A stretch of DNA of 64,000 nucleotides from Mucilaginibacter psychrotolerans (GTDB lineage: Bacteria > Bacteroidota > Bacteroidia > Sphingobacteriales > Sphingobacteriaceae), in the NCBI RefSeq assembly GCF_004519315.1, contig NZ_SOZE01000018.1, forward strand, positions 1 to 64,000, in the 5' to 3' direction. The position numbers and the translations under genes were made by a program. Of this stretch, positions 9,405-17,186 are shown piece by piece. The stretch's first letter is position 1; the number at the start of each line of letters is the position of its first letter. The notes beneath the pieces are model-generated. The model searched no databases and was not told the DNA's origin. It saw only the letters and a program-made list of their open reading frames with translations.

Positions 9405-9899
9405 ATGGAACTACCACTACCACCTCAAGAAACATTTCCGCCGGCAGATCAGCCGCAAATCGTACTTACCGACGAAGCAAGATATTACTTGCAAAAAGCA
9501 GGGCAATGGGCCTATTTTTTAGGTATTATGGGCTTTATAGGGACGGCTTTTATTGCAATAATGGCCTTGTTTGCAGGTACTTTGTTTACAACCATGGCTC
9601 GGGCAAATCCTTTAATGGAAGGGATGGCCGCTGGCTTGGGTACTTTAATGACTGTAATCTATTTACTGTTGGCAGTATTTAGCTTTTTTTTTGCTTTATA
9701 CCTTTACCAATTTGGTGATAAGATAAAAAATGCAGTAGCTTATAACAACACTGCCGAGGCAACCCTGGCCTTCAGTAAATTGAAGTCTTTTTTTAAACTA
9801 TGGGGTATTACCACAATCGTTTACCTTTCATTTACAGCATTGGTACTTGTTGGTAGCATAGTGGTCGGTATCGGTGCAGCATCTATGATGAGCCGCTAA
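9405..9899 (+). CDS. DUF5362-like small membrane protein
   Basis: 164 aa with a short polar, proline-rich N-terminus (residues 1-25), two hydrophobic segments around 38-60 and 78-105, an amphipathic stretch with AVAYNNTAEATLAFSKLKSFF, and a final hydrophobic segment about 132-160. This resembles the DUF5362 family of Bacteroidota inner-membrane proteins, whose function is unknown. The 60-bp gap to mgtE permits cotranscription but does not prove it. A terminator follows at 9926-9955. Confidence 0.7.
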   Translation: MELPLPPQETFPPADQPQIVLTDEARYYLQKAGQWAYFLGIMGFIGTAFIAIMALFAGTLFTTMARANPLMEGMAAGLGTLMTVIYLLLAVFSFFFALYLYQFGDKIKNAVAYNNTAEATLAFSKLKSFFKLWGITTIVYLSFTALVLVGSIVVGIGAASMMSR

Positions 9900-9925
9900 C
9901 GCCATTTTCAATTAGCCATAAAACA

Positions 9926-9955
9926 AAAATACCCTGCCTTTCGGCGGGGTATTTT
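9926..9955. terminator. Bidirectional hairpin terminator
   Basis: AAAATACCCTGCC and GGCGGGGTATTTT form a 13-bp stem (one wobble) with a TTTC loop, flanked by A and T runs. It separates convergent genes at 9405-9899 and 9989-10309. Confidence 0.8.
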
Positions 9956-9988
9956 GCTTGTAATATTCAGGTTTAAATTAGGGCCTGC

Positions 9989-10309
9989 TTAATAAGAGAA
10001 ATCTTCGTCAGCCTTGGCAACTTCATGCCCCTCGCTAAACTCGTAACGTTTCTCTACCACCTCCTGGTGTTCTTTGATGTAATCTACCGTATCTTTCAGT
10101 CCTTCGGCAAATTTTTCGAAATCTTCCTTGTATAAAAATATCTTGTGTTTTATAAAAACTCCGTCTTCCAAACGTTTCTTGCTCTCAGTAATCGTAACAT
10201 AGTAATCGTTGGATCGGGTTGCTTTCACATCAAAAAAATAAGTCCTTTTCCCGGCTCTCACCTTTTTCGAATACACCTCTTCACGTTCTCTGTTGTCAAA
10301 ATCTCCCAT
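9989..10309 (-). CDS. DUF3276 / PUR-alpha-like nucleic-acid-binding protein
   Basis: 106 aa. The N-terminal half (SKKVRAGKRTYFFDVKATR, then YYVTITESKKR) is the beta-strand pattern of the PUR repeat that defines DUF3276. The acidic tail (ADEDFSY) is also typical of the Bacteroidota homologs. PUR-domain proteins bind single-stranded nucleic acids; the role in Bacteroidota is not established. It is divergently oriented from the gene at 10566. TATATTTA lies upstream as a one-mismatch -7 box. Confidence 0.88.
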   Translation of the reverse strand: MGDFDNREREEVYSKKVRAGKRTYFFDVKATRSNDYYVTITESKKRLEDGVFIKHKIFLYKEDFEKFAEGLKDTVDYIKEHQEVVEKRYEFSEGHEVAKADEDFSY

Positions 10310-10565
10310 AAATAGTTATCGTAATAGTTTTGGTTGGGATAAATATAACTAATTTTTTAAACCACAACTATTAATTATAACAATATTGAATATTTATTAA
10401 AACTAAAAGGCAATAAAAATGTATGGTGCGGCGTTTGTGAAAAATTTTTTTAAACGAGTGGAACTTCCTTTGTACATAGATAATCCATCCGGCGAGCGTT
10501 TTAATGCTCACTATTTATTTGTACAGATGCGCTTTGCCGTAATTTATATATAAATTTAACACCCA
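10310..10565. other. AT-rich divergent intergenic region
   Basis: The 256 bp between divergent genes are rich in A/T, with runs such as TTATATATAAATTTAAC just before the gene at 10566. Promoters for both genes must lie here, but no full-consensus promoter, RNA gene or strong hairpin is visible. Confidence 0.5.
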
Positions 10566-11141
10566 ATGGGCCTTGATATTTCTATCGCAACCAACAACTA
10601 CGAGGAAGTTTATTCTCCGGATTATTACGACGAGGAGAACAACTATTTTTCTACACATAATTTAAGCAGGACCTTCTGCAATTTTATATGCCGCCGGAAC
10701 GTAATAAGCCACGAACCAGAGCTAGACCAGATTGGGAAACTAACCGGCGTAGATATTAATCCGATTTACAGCATGGAAGATTACCCTGTTGGCGATGGGC
10801 TGGAATTTTTCCTTGAAAAGGCTGAAACGGAAGAAGAAAGGCAGGCCATTTTACGCGACGCCAAAGAACGTAAAGAACAACTTGAGGGGAACATTGATTT
10901 GGTGATTGCAACCATCTCCAACCTGATTGCCAATTTGGCGATGATTAAAAACCTGCCGGCGCTGCTGCAGCAAACCGATTTTGATTCATTGGATAATGAC
11001 GACTATTTTTCTGATTTCGATATTGACAAGGGCGATGGGTACATCGGTAATAATTTTGGGCAGGATTTAAGGAATTTCGAACGGTCTTTAAAATTCGCAA
11101 AAGAGAAAAATGCAACTACTGTTTGGTTTACTTACGGTTAA
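10566..11141 (+). CDS. Hypothetical protein of unknown family
   Basis: 191 aa, not recognised. It begins MGLDISIATNNYEEVYSPDYYDEENNYFSTHNLSR-like and is acidic and tyrosine-rich at the N-terminus, with a cysteine pair (CNFICRR) near residue 40. A helical middle (about 85-140) contains repeated I/L-N-L heptad-like spacing, and an acidic stretch (DNDDYFSDFDIDKGDG) precedes the C-terminus KNATTVWFTYG. There is no signal peptide or membrane segment, so it is probably cytosolic. The MGLDI-type start recalls small phage/plasmid-associated uncharacterised proteins, but that is only an impression. It is monocistronic and ends 22 bp before the convergent ABC transporter stop. Confidence 0.7.
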   Translation: MGLDISIATNNYEEVYSPDYYDEENNYFSTHNLSRTFCNFICRRNVISHEPELDQIGKLTGVDINPIYSMEDYPVGDGLEFFLEKAETEEERQAILRDAKERKEQLEGNIDLVIATISNLIANLAMIKNLPALLQQTDFDSLDNDDYFSDFDIDKGDGYIGNNFGQDLRNFERSLKFAKEKNATTVWFTYG

Positions 11142-11162
11142 GGATACAGGAAAATTAAAACT

Positions 11163-12950
11163 TTAAGCCTTCTCCGCTTCCTCCAGCAACTGCATTTCAT
11201 AAAGCTCAAAGTATGCAGCTTTCATTTCCATTAATTGCTCGTGTGTGCCTTGCTCAATAATTTGGCCGTTATCAATCACCAATATTTTGTCGGCGTTTTT
11301 AATGGTAGATATGCGGTGCGATATAATGACGCTGGTTTTGCCCTGCATAATACGGCACAGGTTGCTCAGTATCTCTTCCTCGGTACGTGTATCTACGGCG
11401 GATAGGCAATCGTCGAATATGAGCACCTGCGGCTGTTTTACAATGGCGCGGGCAATACTCACACGTTGCTTTTGCCCGCCGCTTAGGGTAACGCCACGCT
11501 CGCCAATCAAGGTGTCGAAGCCTTTCTCCAGCTCCATAATGTTGTTATAAACGGCGGCATCTTTAGCGGCCTGCTCTACGCGCGGCATATCCAGCACATC
11601 GGCACTAAAAGCAATATTGTGCGATATGATATCCGAAAACAGGAACACCTCTTGCGGTACGAAACCGATTTGCGATCGGTAACTATCCAGGTTTAGTTGT
11701 TTTAGCGGCTTGTCGTCAACCAGAATCTCTCCGCCGGTGGTATCATACATCCGCATAATTAAATTGCCGATGGTTGATTTGCCCGAACCCGTACGCCCAA
11801 TGATGGCTACCATTTCGCTCGGGTTGGCCACAAATGATACATGTTGCAGCGCTTTAATGCCTGTATCCGGATAGGTGAAGGATACGTCCCTGAACTCGAT
11901 TTTGCCTGTCAAGGCATGCGGCAATGCTTTGGGCGATTGTATTTCCGGCTCTTCCTGCAAAAACTCGTTTATCCGCTTTTGCGAGGCAGCTGCCCGTTGT
12001 ACCAACGAAGTTACCCAGCCCAGAGAAATCACCGGGAAAGCCAGCATGTTAAGGTAAACGATAAACTCGGCAATGTTGCCCGCAGTGATGTTTCCCTTCA
12101 TCACCTCTACGCCACCTATGTAGATAGTGATAACGTTGCTCAGGCCTATCAGTAATAGCATCGATGGGAAAAACATGGCCTGTACTTTGGCCATGGCCAT
12201 GCTCTGGGTTTTGTAGTCCTCGCTCTCGGCGGCAAATTTATCGCGCACGAAACCCTCGCGCACGTACGATTTGATAACCCTGATACCGGAGAAATTCTCC
12301 TGCACAAAACTGGATAGACCCGATAAGCGCTTTTGTATCTGCTCGCTGCGGTGCTCGATAATGGTATTTACATAAAAGATGATCACGGCCAAAATGGGCA
12401 AGGGCAATATCGAGAATATGGCCAGCCGCAGGTTAACCGTAACCATGGCGTATATCACCAATATAAAAAGTATGACGGTATTGATGCTGTACATAATGCC
12501 CGGCCCCAGGTACATGCGCACGCGGCTCACATCCTCGGTAACACGGTTCATGAGGTCGCCGGTGTTGTGGCGGCGGTAAAAAGCGAGCGATAAACGCTGG
12601 TAGTGGCTGTAGATCTCGTTCTTCATATCATACTCGATATGGCGCGACATGAGGATGATCGTCTGCCGCATAAAAAACAGGAATAGCCCCCTTAGCAAAG
12701 CAAGCAACAAAACCAACAAGCCGAACAGCAATAAGCTGCTGCCAAAAATATCATAAATGCCGTTTTGCCGCTCGAATCCGTTAAATAACTGATAAGTGCT
12801 GATGTTCTCGGTAACCAGATCGAACGCTACCCTAACCACCTGCGCCGGCAATACCGCAAATATGTTCGATATGATCACAAACAGCACACCGGGTACCAGC
12901 CGCCAGCGGTATTTGTAAAAGAATTTATTGAGGTATGCGAGTGCTTTCAT
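11163..12950 (-). CDS. ABC exporter, fused permease and ATPase
   Basis: 595 aa from the ATG at 12948-12950; an in-frame ATG 11 codons upstream would place translation across the -7 box at 12961. The N-terminal membrane domain (about 15-310, six helices) is of ABC type I exporter form. The ATPase carries Walker A GRTGSGKST (~383), signature LSGGQKQR (~483), Walker B VLIFDDCLSAVD (~505) and the H-loop ISHR. This is the MsbA/MdlB-like half-transporter layout, which acts as a dimer in the inner membrane. The substrate (lipid, peptide or drug) cannot be inferred from context. The gene is monocistronic. Confidence 0.9.
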   Translation of the reverse strand: MKALAYLNKFFYKYRWRLVPGVLFVIISNIFAVLPAQVVRVAFDLVTENISTYQLFNGFERQNGIYDIFGSSLLLFGLLVLLLALLRGLFLFFMRQTIILMSRHIEYDMKNEIYSHYQRLSLAFYRRHNTGDLMNRVTEDVSRVRMYLGPGIMYSINTVILFILVIYAMVTVNLRLAIFSILPLPILAVIIFYVNTIIEHRSEQIQKRLSGLSSFVQENFSGIRVIKSYVREGFVRDKFAAESEDYKTQSMAMAKVQAMFFPSMLLLIGLSNVITIYIGGVEVMKGNITAGNIAEFIVYLNMLAFPVISLGWVTSLVQRAAASQKRINEFLQEEPEIQSPKALPHALTGKIEFRDVSFTYPDTGIKALQHVSFVANPSEMVAIIGRTGSGKSTIGNLIMRMYDTTGGEILVDDKPLKQLNLDSYRSQIGFVPQEVFLFSDIISHNIAFSADVLDMPRVEQAAKDAAVYNNIMELEKGFDTLIGERGVTLSGGQKQRVSIARAIVKQPQVLIFDDCLSAVDTRTEEEILSNLCRIMQGKTSVIISHRISTIKNADKILVIDNGQIIEQGTHEQLMEMKAAYFELYEMQLLEEAEKA

Positions 12951-12960
12951 TGGCTGTGGC

Positions 12961-12968
12961 CAAAAGTA
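12961..12968 (-). promoter_or_regulatory. -7 box of the ABC exporter
   Basis: The minus strand reads TACTTTTG, an exact TAnnTTTG match 10 bases before the ATG at 12950. This implies a leader of only a few nucleotides. Confidence 0.55.
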
Positions 12969-13024
12969 GGCAAAAGCCAACAAGGTTAGAAAGATAAAAA
13001 ACGAAAGATGGCGTTGCCATGGCG

Positions 13025-13480
13025 TTATTTCACCAGCCGCATATCAAACCTGAAGGGCTGGACATCGCCAATTTGCAAACTGGCAGCTTCCCGATGCATG
13101 GGGTTTATTAAAACATTTTTAGCCAGCGGGTCAATTGCGCTGGGGATATATAGCAGCAACGCACCTTTTGATTTTAACCAGGCGTTTCCAATCCGCTGCA
13201 GTATAGCAGGTGCAGGGTATTTGCGCCAGTTAAGCGGCAATTGGGCAATTTCAATCCGTTCGCTGCTTGCATCGTCGGGTATGATGATGCTTACCGTCAC
13301 CAGGTCGTTATGTATCTCGCCGGTTTGTAGGTGTACCAATTTCTCTAAAATAGAAGTGGATGAATTTACCGACGCATATATCACCGGGATATGCTTATGC
13401 CAGCGCGCTATTGATAGTAAACCGCCTTTACCACTTAAGTCACGGGCGTATTTTTCCCGGGTTATCCTGTACACTATCAC
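13025..13480 (-). CDS. RES-domain toxin (type II TA)
   Basis: 151 aa. RES-family marks are visible: YRI near the N-terminus, RWHKHIPVIYASVNSSTSILE (the conserved W, Y, S and E positions) around residues 27-47, and NPMH near the C-terminus. RES toxins degrade NAD+ and stall growth. Translation starts at GTG (13478-13480), which overlaps the antitoxin stop as GTGA, so the two are translationally coupled. The antitoxin is upstream, the usual order for Xre-RES modules. It lies between an ABC exporter and a divergent dehydrogenase, with no other mobile marks. Confidence 0.9.
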   Translation of the reverse strand: MIVYRITREKYARDLSGKGGLLSIARWHKHIPVIYASVNSSTSILEKLVHLQTGEIHNDLVTVSIIIPDDASSERIEIAQLPLNWRKYPAPAILQRIGNAWLKSKGALLLYIPSAIDPLAKNVLINPMHREAASLQIGDVQPFRFDMRLVK

Positions 13481-13962
13481 GAGTAAAAGCCGTACTCGAT
13501 GTTAGAAAGCAAATCATTAACCATACGCGCACCCTCGCCGGTATCGAGCAGTTCTATGGGCGATACTTCGCCCAGGGCCATATTGGGGCGGGCCAGCCAG
13601 GCATCAATGGAGGCAGCATCGCCAAGGATATCCAGGCCGCGGGTGTAAATACGCGTAAACTCGTATAAAAAATTCGATTGCTCTATGGAGAGACGTTCGT
13701 CTTTTTCGTAACGGTTTAATTGGCGGGTACTAATGTGCAATATGTTGGAAAGCTGCGTGCGCGAAATATTGGTTTTTGCCAAAACCGTATCAATGGCCTG
13801 CTTGGGTAGGCCATCGCGGATTTTATCGATTGCGTTTTCCGTAGCGGTGGTAGCGTGCTGATAAACAGCACTTGGTTCTGCTAACAAAAAGTTTAGCACA
13901 CTATCGCTCTCTGATAATTCGTATGGGAGCGATGATATATCGAATAGTTTAGGCTCTTTCAT
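13477..13962 (-). CDS. Xre/MbcA/ParS-type antitoxin of the RES toxin
   Basis: 161 aa. A helix-turn-helix segment (QLSNILHISTRQLNRYEKDERLS) sits in the middle, followed by the C-terminal DUF2384-type toxin-binding domain (GLDILGDAASIDAWLARPNMALGEVSPIELLDTGEGARMV), the hallmark of antitoxins paired with RES toxins. It should neutralise the downstream toxin and autorepress the operon. A promoter with a small palindrome lies just upstream. The 4-bp overlap with the toxin supports a single transcript. Confidence 0.92.
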   Translation of the reverse strand: MKEPKLFDISSLPYELSESDSVLNFLLAEPSAVYQHATTATENAIDKIRDGLPKQAIDTVLAKTNISRTQLSNILHISTRQLNRYEKDERLSIEQSNFLYEFTRIYTRGLDILGDAASIDAWLARPNMALGEVSPIELLDTGEGARMVNDLLSNIEYGFYS

Positions 13963-13983
13963 CTTTCATCTGCTTTATGTCCT

Positions 13984-14004
13984 CAAATATACAGACATTT
14001 GTCT
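13984..14004 (-). promoter_or_regulatory. RES/Xre promoter -7 box with adjacent palindrome
   Basis: On the minus strand TATATTTG (13984-13991) is an exact -7 box. The 12-bp palindrome AGACATTTGTCT (13993-14004) sits immediately upstream of it, inside the promoter, a plausible binding site for the HTH antitoxin. Confidence 0.55.
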
Positions 14005-14055
14005 TGAATTTGAAATTTTTATTTAATTTTTAGCATCCTATCTACTCATACTTTA

Positions 14056-14112
14056 CTTCTTTCCAACTTTTCTAACCTTTTTAACACTTCCAACCTTTCT
14101 AACCTTTATTTA
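14056..14112 (+). repeat. Pyrimidine-rich degenerate repeat upstream of the leucine dehydrogenase
   Basis: Roughly 12-base words of the type TTTCTAACC/CTTTTTAACA recur here. Similar tracts lie upstream of accD, fba, thyA, ispE and the glycosyltransferase, each pyrimidine-rich on the coding strand of the following gene. Confidence 0.7.
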
Positions 14113-14127
14113 CTCGCGCTAATAAAC

Positions 14128-14158
14128 TTTGCGCCTATTAAAAAAACCCCTACTTTTG
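14128..14158 (+). promoter_or_regulatory. Consensus Bacteroidota promoter of the amino-acid dehydrogenase
   Basis: TTTG at 14128-14131, 19 bases, then TACTTTTG at 14151-14158: a full match to the -33/-7 consensus. Transcription would begin near 14163, leaving about 33 nt of leader. Confidence 0.75.
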
Positions 14159-14195
14159 CAGAACTGAAAAACTAATACTTTTTTGCCGTTCTGTA

Positions 14196-15281
14196 ATGCC
14201 CTCTAATCAACCAACCGATAGTATTTTTAACCAGCTCGACGCTTTCGGCCACAAAAAAGTTGTGTTTTGCAGTGATCCGGAGACCGGGTTGAGGGCCATC
14301 ATCGCTATTCATGATACGACACTGGGCCCTGCTCTAGGCGGCACCCGTTTCTGGGCTTACAAAACCGAGCAGGAAGCGCTGCAGGATGTGTTGCGCTTAT
14401 CTAAAAGTATGACCTATAAATCGGCCATTGCGGGTTTAAATCTGGGTGGGGGCAAGGCCGTTATCATCGGCGATTCGCGCAAGGATAAAACCGAGGCCCT
14501 GTTGCGCAAGTTTGGCCGTTACATTAAAAACCTTAACGGAGAATTTATTACCGCCGAGGATGTGGGTACCAACCCGCGCGACATGGAATATATACGCATG
14601 GAAACCCAGCACGTTACCGGCGTGCCCGAAACCATGGGTGGCAGCGGCGACCCGGCACCCATTGCAGCCTTAGGTGTTTTTATGGGTATAAAAGCCTGCA
14701 TAAAAGAACTTTACGGAAACGATAATGTGACCGGTAAATCAGTTATAGTACAGGGCATAGGCCACGTTGGCGAGCAGTTGGTGAAGCTGTTGCGCGAGGA
14801 GAATGCCAAGGTTTACATTAGCGATATTGATGACGAGCGCACCCGCCAGGTATCAAAAAAATACGGGGCAGAAGCGGTATCAAACAATAGCATCTTCGAT
14901 ATTAATGCCGATATCTATGCGCCATGTGCTTTAGGTTCTACCATCAATACACAAACCATTGGCAAACTACAGTGCGGTATCATAGCCGGATCGGCAAATA
15001 ACCAGCTGCAGGATGAGGCCCTGCACGGGCAAATGCTGTTAGATAAAGGTATCTTATTTGCCCCCGATTACGTAATAAACGCAGGTGGCATCATCAATTG
15101 TTATTCAGAACTGATGGGTTTCAGCAAAAAGCGCACCATGCAGCTTACCGAGAATATTTACGAGGCTACCCGCAATGTGTTGCGCTTATCTAAGGCCGAG
15201 GGAATTTCTACTACCATGGCGGCAAACAAAATAGCCGAAAAACGTATTGCAGATATAAAACAAGTAAAATCAACCTATTAA
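14196..15281 (+). CDS. Glu/Leu/Phe/Val dehydrogenase (leucine dehydrogenase type)
   Basis: 361 aa. The catalytic segment GLNLGGGKAVI carries the conserved lysine that binds the substrate carboxylate/ketone. TLGPALGGTRFW and the nucleotide-binding GIGHVGEQLVKLL (Rossmann GxGxxG) are typical of leucine dehydrogenases. The length agrees with the branched-chain enzyme rather than the ~450-aa glutamate dehydrogenase. It interconverts leucine/isoleucine/valine and the 2-oxo acids with NAD+. It may work with the HMG-CoA lyase in this window in leucine breakdown, but they are 18 kb apart. A consensus promoter precedes it. Confidence 0.9.
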   Translation: MPSNQPTDSIFNQLDAFGHKKVVFCSDPETGLRAIIAIHDTTLGPALGGTRFWAYKTEQEALQDVLRLSKSMTYKSAIAGLNLGGGKAVIIGDSRKDKTEALLRKFGRYIKNLNGEFITAEDVGTNPRDMEYIRMETQHVTGVPETMGGSGDPAPIAALGVFMGIKACIKELYGNDNVTGKSVIVQGIGHVGEQLVKLLREENAKVYISDIDDERTRQVSKKYGAEAVSNNSIFDINADIYAPCALGSTINTQTIGKLQCGIIAGSANNQLQDEALHGQMLLDKGILFAPDYVINAGGIINCYSELMGFSKKRTMQLTENIYEATRNVLRLSKAEGISTTMAANKIAEKRIADIKQVKSTY

Positions 15282-15333
15282 TATATTATCATAAACAGCC
15301 CCGGTTTACGCGGGCATAATCGTTCTTACAAAC

Positions 15334-16281
15334 ATGTTAAACAGAAGACATCTCAGGGTAAAGGTATTACAATCGTTATACGCATACCACCAGTCGAACT
15401 CAAACGACATTAAACATCACGAAAAGCAGCTGCTGAGCAGCATAGACCAGGTATATGAAATGTACATTTGGATGCTATCGCTCATTAGCGAGGTAATCGC
15501 CTACACCGAGCGCGATGCTGAAGAAAGGGCCAATAAGCATTTGCCTACAGCCGATGACCTTAACCCTAACCTTAAGATATTAACCAATAAATTCTATACA
15601 TCGCTTGGCGATAACAAAGAGTACCTGGTTTCGCTCAAGAAGTACAAAGTAGATTGGTCGTTCGACCCGGAGCTGGCAAAATCCTTGTTCATTACGCTAA
15701 AAAACTCGACAGAATACGCCGATTATCTGGCCAAAACAGACGATACCATCGGTACAGATAAAGACATTATCAAATTCATCTTCAAAAAAGTTATCCTGAA
15801 ATCGTCGCTCGCGGAGCAGGTTTTCGAAGATAAGTTCATCTACTGGCCGGTGGATAGGGAAGTACTACAGGCCTTGATAGCCAAAACATTCAAGAATTTT
15901 GCTTACGACAATCCTAAAGAAAACCAACTGGCTGAAATTAGTGGTAACTGGGTAGAAGACCGCGAATTCGTAATCAACCTGTTCGAACAAACCATTCGTT
16001 TCGATACGCCCTACCAGGAACTGATAGCCGAGAAGACCCAAAACTGGGAGCCCGACCGTATTGCCATGATGGATACGCTTTTAATGAAGATGGCTATCGT
16101 AGAATTTATTAATTTTACCTCCATACCGGTTAAGGTAACCATAAACGAATACCTGGAAATTTCAAAGGAATTTAGTACGCCTAAGAGTAATTCGTTTATA
16201 AACGGTATCTTAGACAAGATTTTGGCCGAATTGAAAGCCGCAAATAAAGTAAAGAAAATAGGCAGGGGATTAATAGAATAA
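15334..16281 (+). CDS. nusB: Transcription antitermination protein NusB, extended Bacteroidota form
   Basis: 315 aa. It starts MLNRRHLRVKVLQSLYAY, the conserved NusB beginning, and ends with the NusB core (LLKMAIVEFINFTSIPVKVTINEYLEISKEFSTPKSNSFINGILD). The E. coli protein has ~139 residues. Here a long helical insertion separates the first helix from the C-terminal core, as in other Bacteroidota. NusB binds boxA RNA with NusE/S10 in rRNA antitermination. It begins the cluster nusB-DUF1573-yajC-ybbR, with 7-18 bp gaps to the next two genes. Confidence 0.92.
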   Translation: MLNRRHLRVKVLQSLYAYHQSNSNDIKHHEKQLLSSIDQVYEMYIWMLSLISEVIAYTERDAEERANKHLPTADDLNPNLKILTNKFYTSLGDNKEYLVSLKKYKVDWSFDPELAKSLFITLKNSTEYADYLAKTDDTIGTDKDIIKFIFKKVILKSSLAEQVFEDKFIYWPVDREVLQALIAKTFKNFAYDNPKENQLAEISGNWVEDREFVINLFEQTIRFDTPYQELIAEKTQNWEPDRIAMMDTLLMKMAIVEFINFTSIPVKVTINEYLEISKEFSTPKSNSFINGILDKILAELKAANKVKKIGRGLIE

Positions 16282-16288
16282 ACATATC

Positions 16289-16711
16289 ATGAAAAAGTTG
16301 ATTTTAGGTATGATGACAGCCGCCGCATTGATGACGGCCTACACTTCTTGCACACAAGCCGGCGGGACTGCCGCTGTCAACACCGCGAGCGCAACCAACG
16401 TGCCGGTTATTAAGTTTGAAAAAGAAACGCATGATTTTGGTAAGATAAAAACCGGCGACAAGGTAACCTACGAGTTTAAGTTCACCAATACAGGTAAATC
16501 GCCACTAATTATTAAGGATGCCATAGCAACCTGCGGATGCACCAAGCCCGAATGGCCGCAAAAGCCAATACAACCCGGCGAGAAGGGTGCCATTAAGGTC
16601 ACTTTTAACAGCGCAGGTAAAATAGGCCTGCAGGATAAACAAATAACCGTTACAGCCAATACCAACCCTGCACAAACCATGGTGCACCTAATTGGCGATG
16701 TAGCTAAATAA
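16289..16711 (+). CDS. DUF1573 lipoprotein
   Basis: 140 aa. A signal sequence with a lipobox-like AYTSC places the mature protein in the envelope as a lipoprotein. The rest is an immunoglobulin-like DUF1573 domain (VIKFEKETHDFGKIKTGDKV, then CGCTKPEWP and the PGEKGAIKVTFNS motif). Function is unknown, but the gene is very often found with nusB and yajC in Bacteroidota. It lies 7 bp after nusB and 18 bp before yajC, so it is almost certainly cotranscribed. Confidence 0.9.
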   Translation: MKKLILGMMTAAALMTAYTSCTQAGGTAAVNTASATNVPVIKFEKETHDFGKIKTGDKVTYEFKFTNTGKSPLIIKDAIATCGCTKPEWPQKPIQPGEKGAIKVTFNSAGKIGLQDKQITVTANTNPAQTMVHLIGDVAK

Positions 16712-16729
16712 ATTTTACACAAACAAAAA

Positions 16730-17059
16730 ATGACAGCAACAATTTTTTTACAGGCAGCAGCCCCTACTATTTTTGGTATTAACCCCCAGATCCTGATGTT
16801 TGGGTTAATTGCCATCGTATTTTATTTCTTTATGATACGCCCGCAAATGAAAAAGGCCAAAGATCAGAAGAAATATGTAGAAGAACTTAAAAAAGGCGAT
16901 AAAGTGATTACTACCGCTGGCATACATGGCAAGATTTACGAAGTTGCCGAAACCACTTTCCTGATAGAAGTAGAAAACGGTGGCCGCATCCGCTTCAGTA
17001 AATCGGCTATCTCTTTAGAAGAATCCAGGGCTTTGAATACCCCTGCTGTAGTTAAATAG
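16730..17059 (+). CDS. yajC: Preprotein translocase subunit YajC
   Basis: 109 aa. One transmembrane helix (about residues 18-38, FGLIAIVFYFFMIRPQ) is followed by the basic KKAKDQKKYVEELKKGDKVITTAGIHGKI segment and VENGGRIRFSKSAI, the YajC signature. It is an accessory subunit of the SecDF-YajC complex in the inner membrane. SecDF is encoded in this same window at 35803-38778. Confidence 0.95.
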   Translation: MTATIFLQAAAPTIFGINPQILMFGLIAIVFYFFMIRPQMKKAKDQKKYVEELKKGDKVITTAGIHGKIYEVAETTFLIEVENGGRIRFSKSAISLEESRALNTPAVVK

Positions 17060-17105
17060 CGAAAAGCCTAAGGCATAAAGCCAAAAGCACCCGGAAACAA
17101 ATAGA

Positions 17106-17166
17106 AGCGAAAAGCTTAAAGCACGGCAATAAACCTTATTTTTGCTAACGCTTTAAGCTTTTCGCT
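17106..17166. repeat. 17-bp perfect inverted repeat between yajC and ybbR-like gene
   Basis: AGCGAAAAGCTTAAAGC at 17106-17122 and its exact complement at 17150-17166 can form a stem with a 27-nt loop. Further copies of the word AAGC-TTAAAGC surround it. It lies inside an otherwise tight operon, so it could attenuate or process the transcript. Confidence 0.8.
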
Positions 17167-17186
17167 TTCTGCTTTAAGCTAAATAA

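Noticed and set aside
12770..12790. tRNA T-arm-like TCGAATCC
   Set aside because: It lies within the ABC exporter coding region and no other tRNA arms fit around it.
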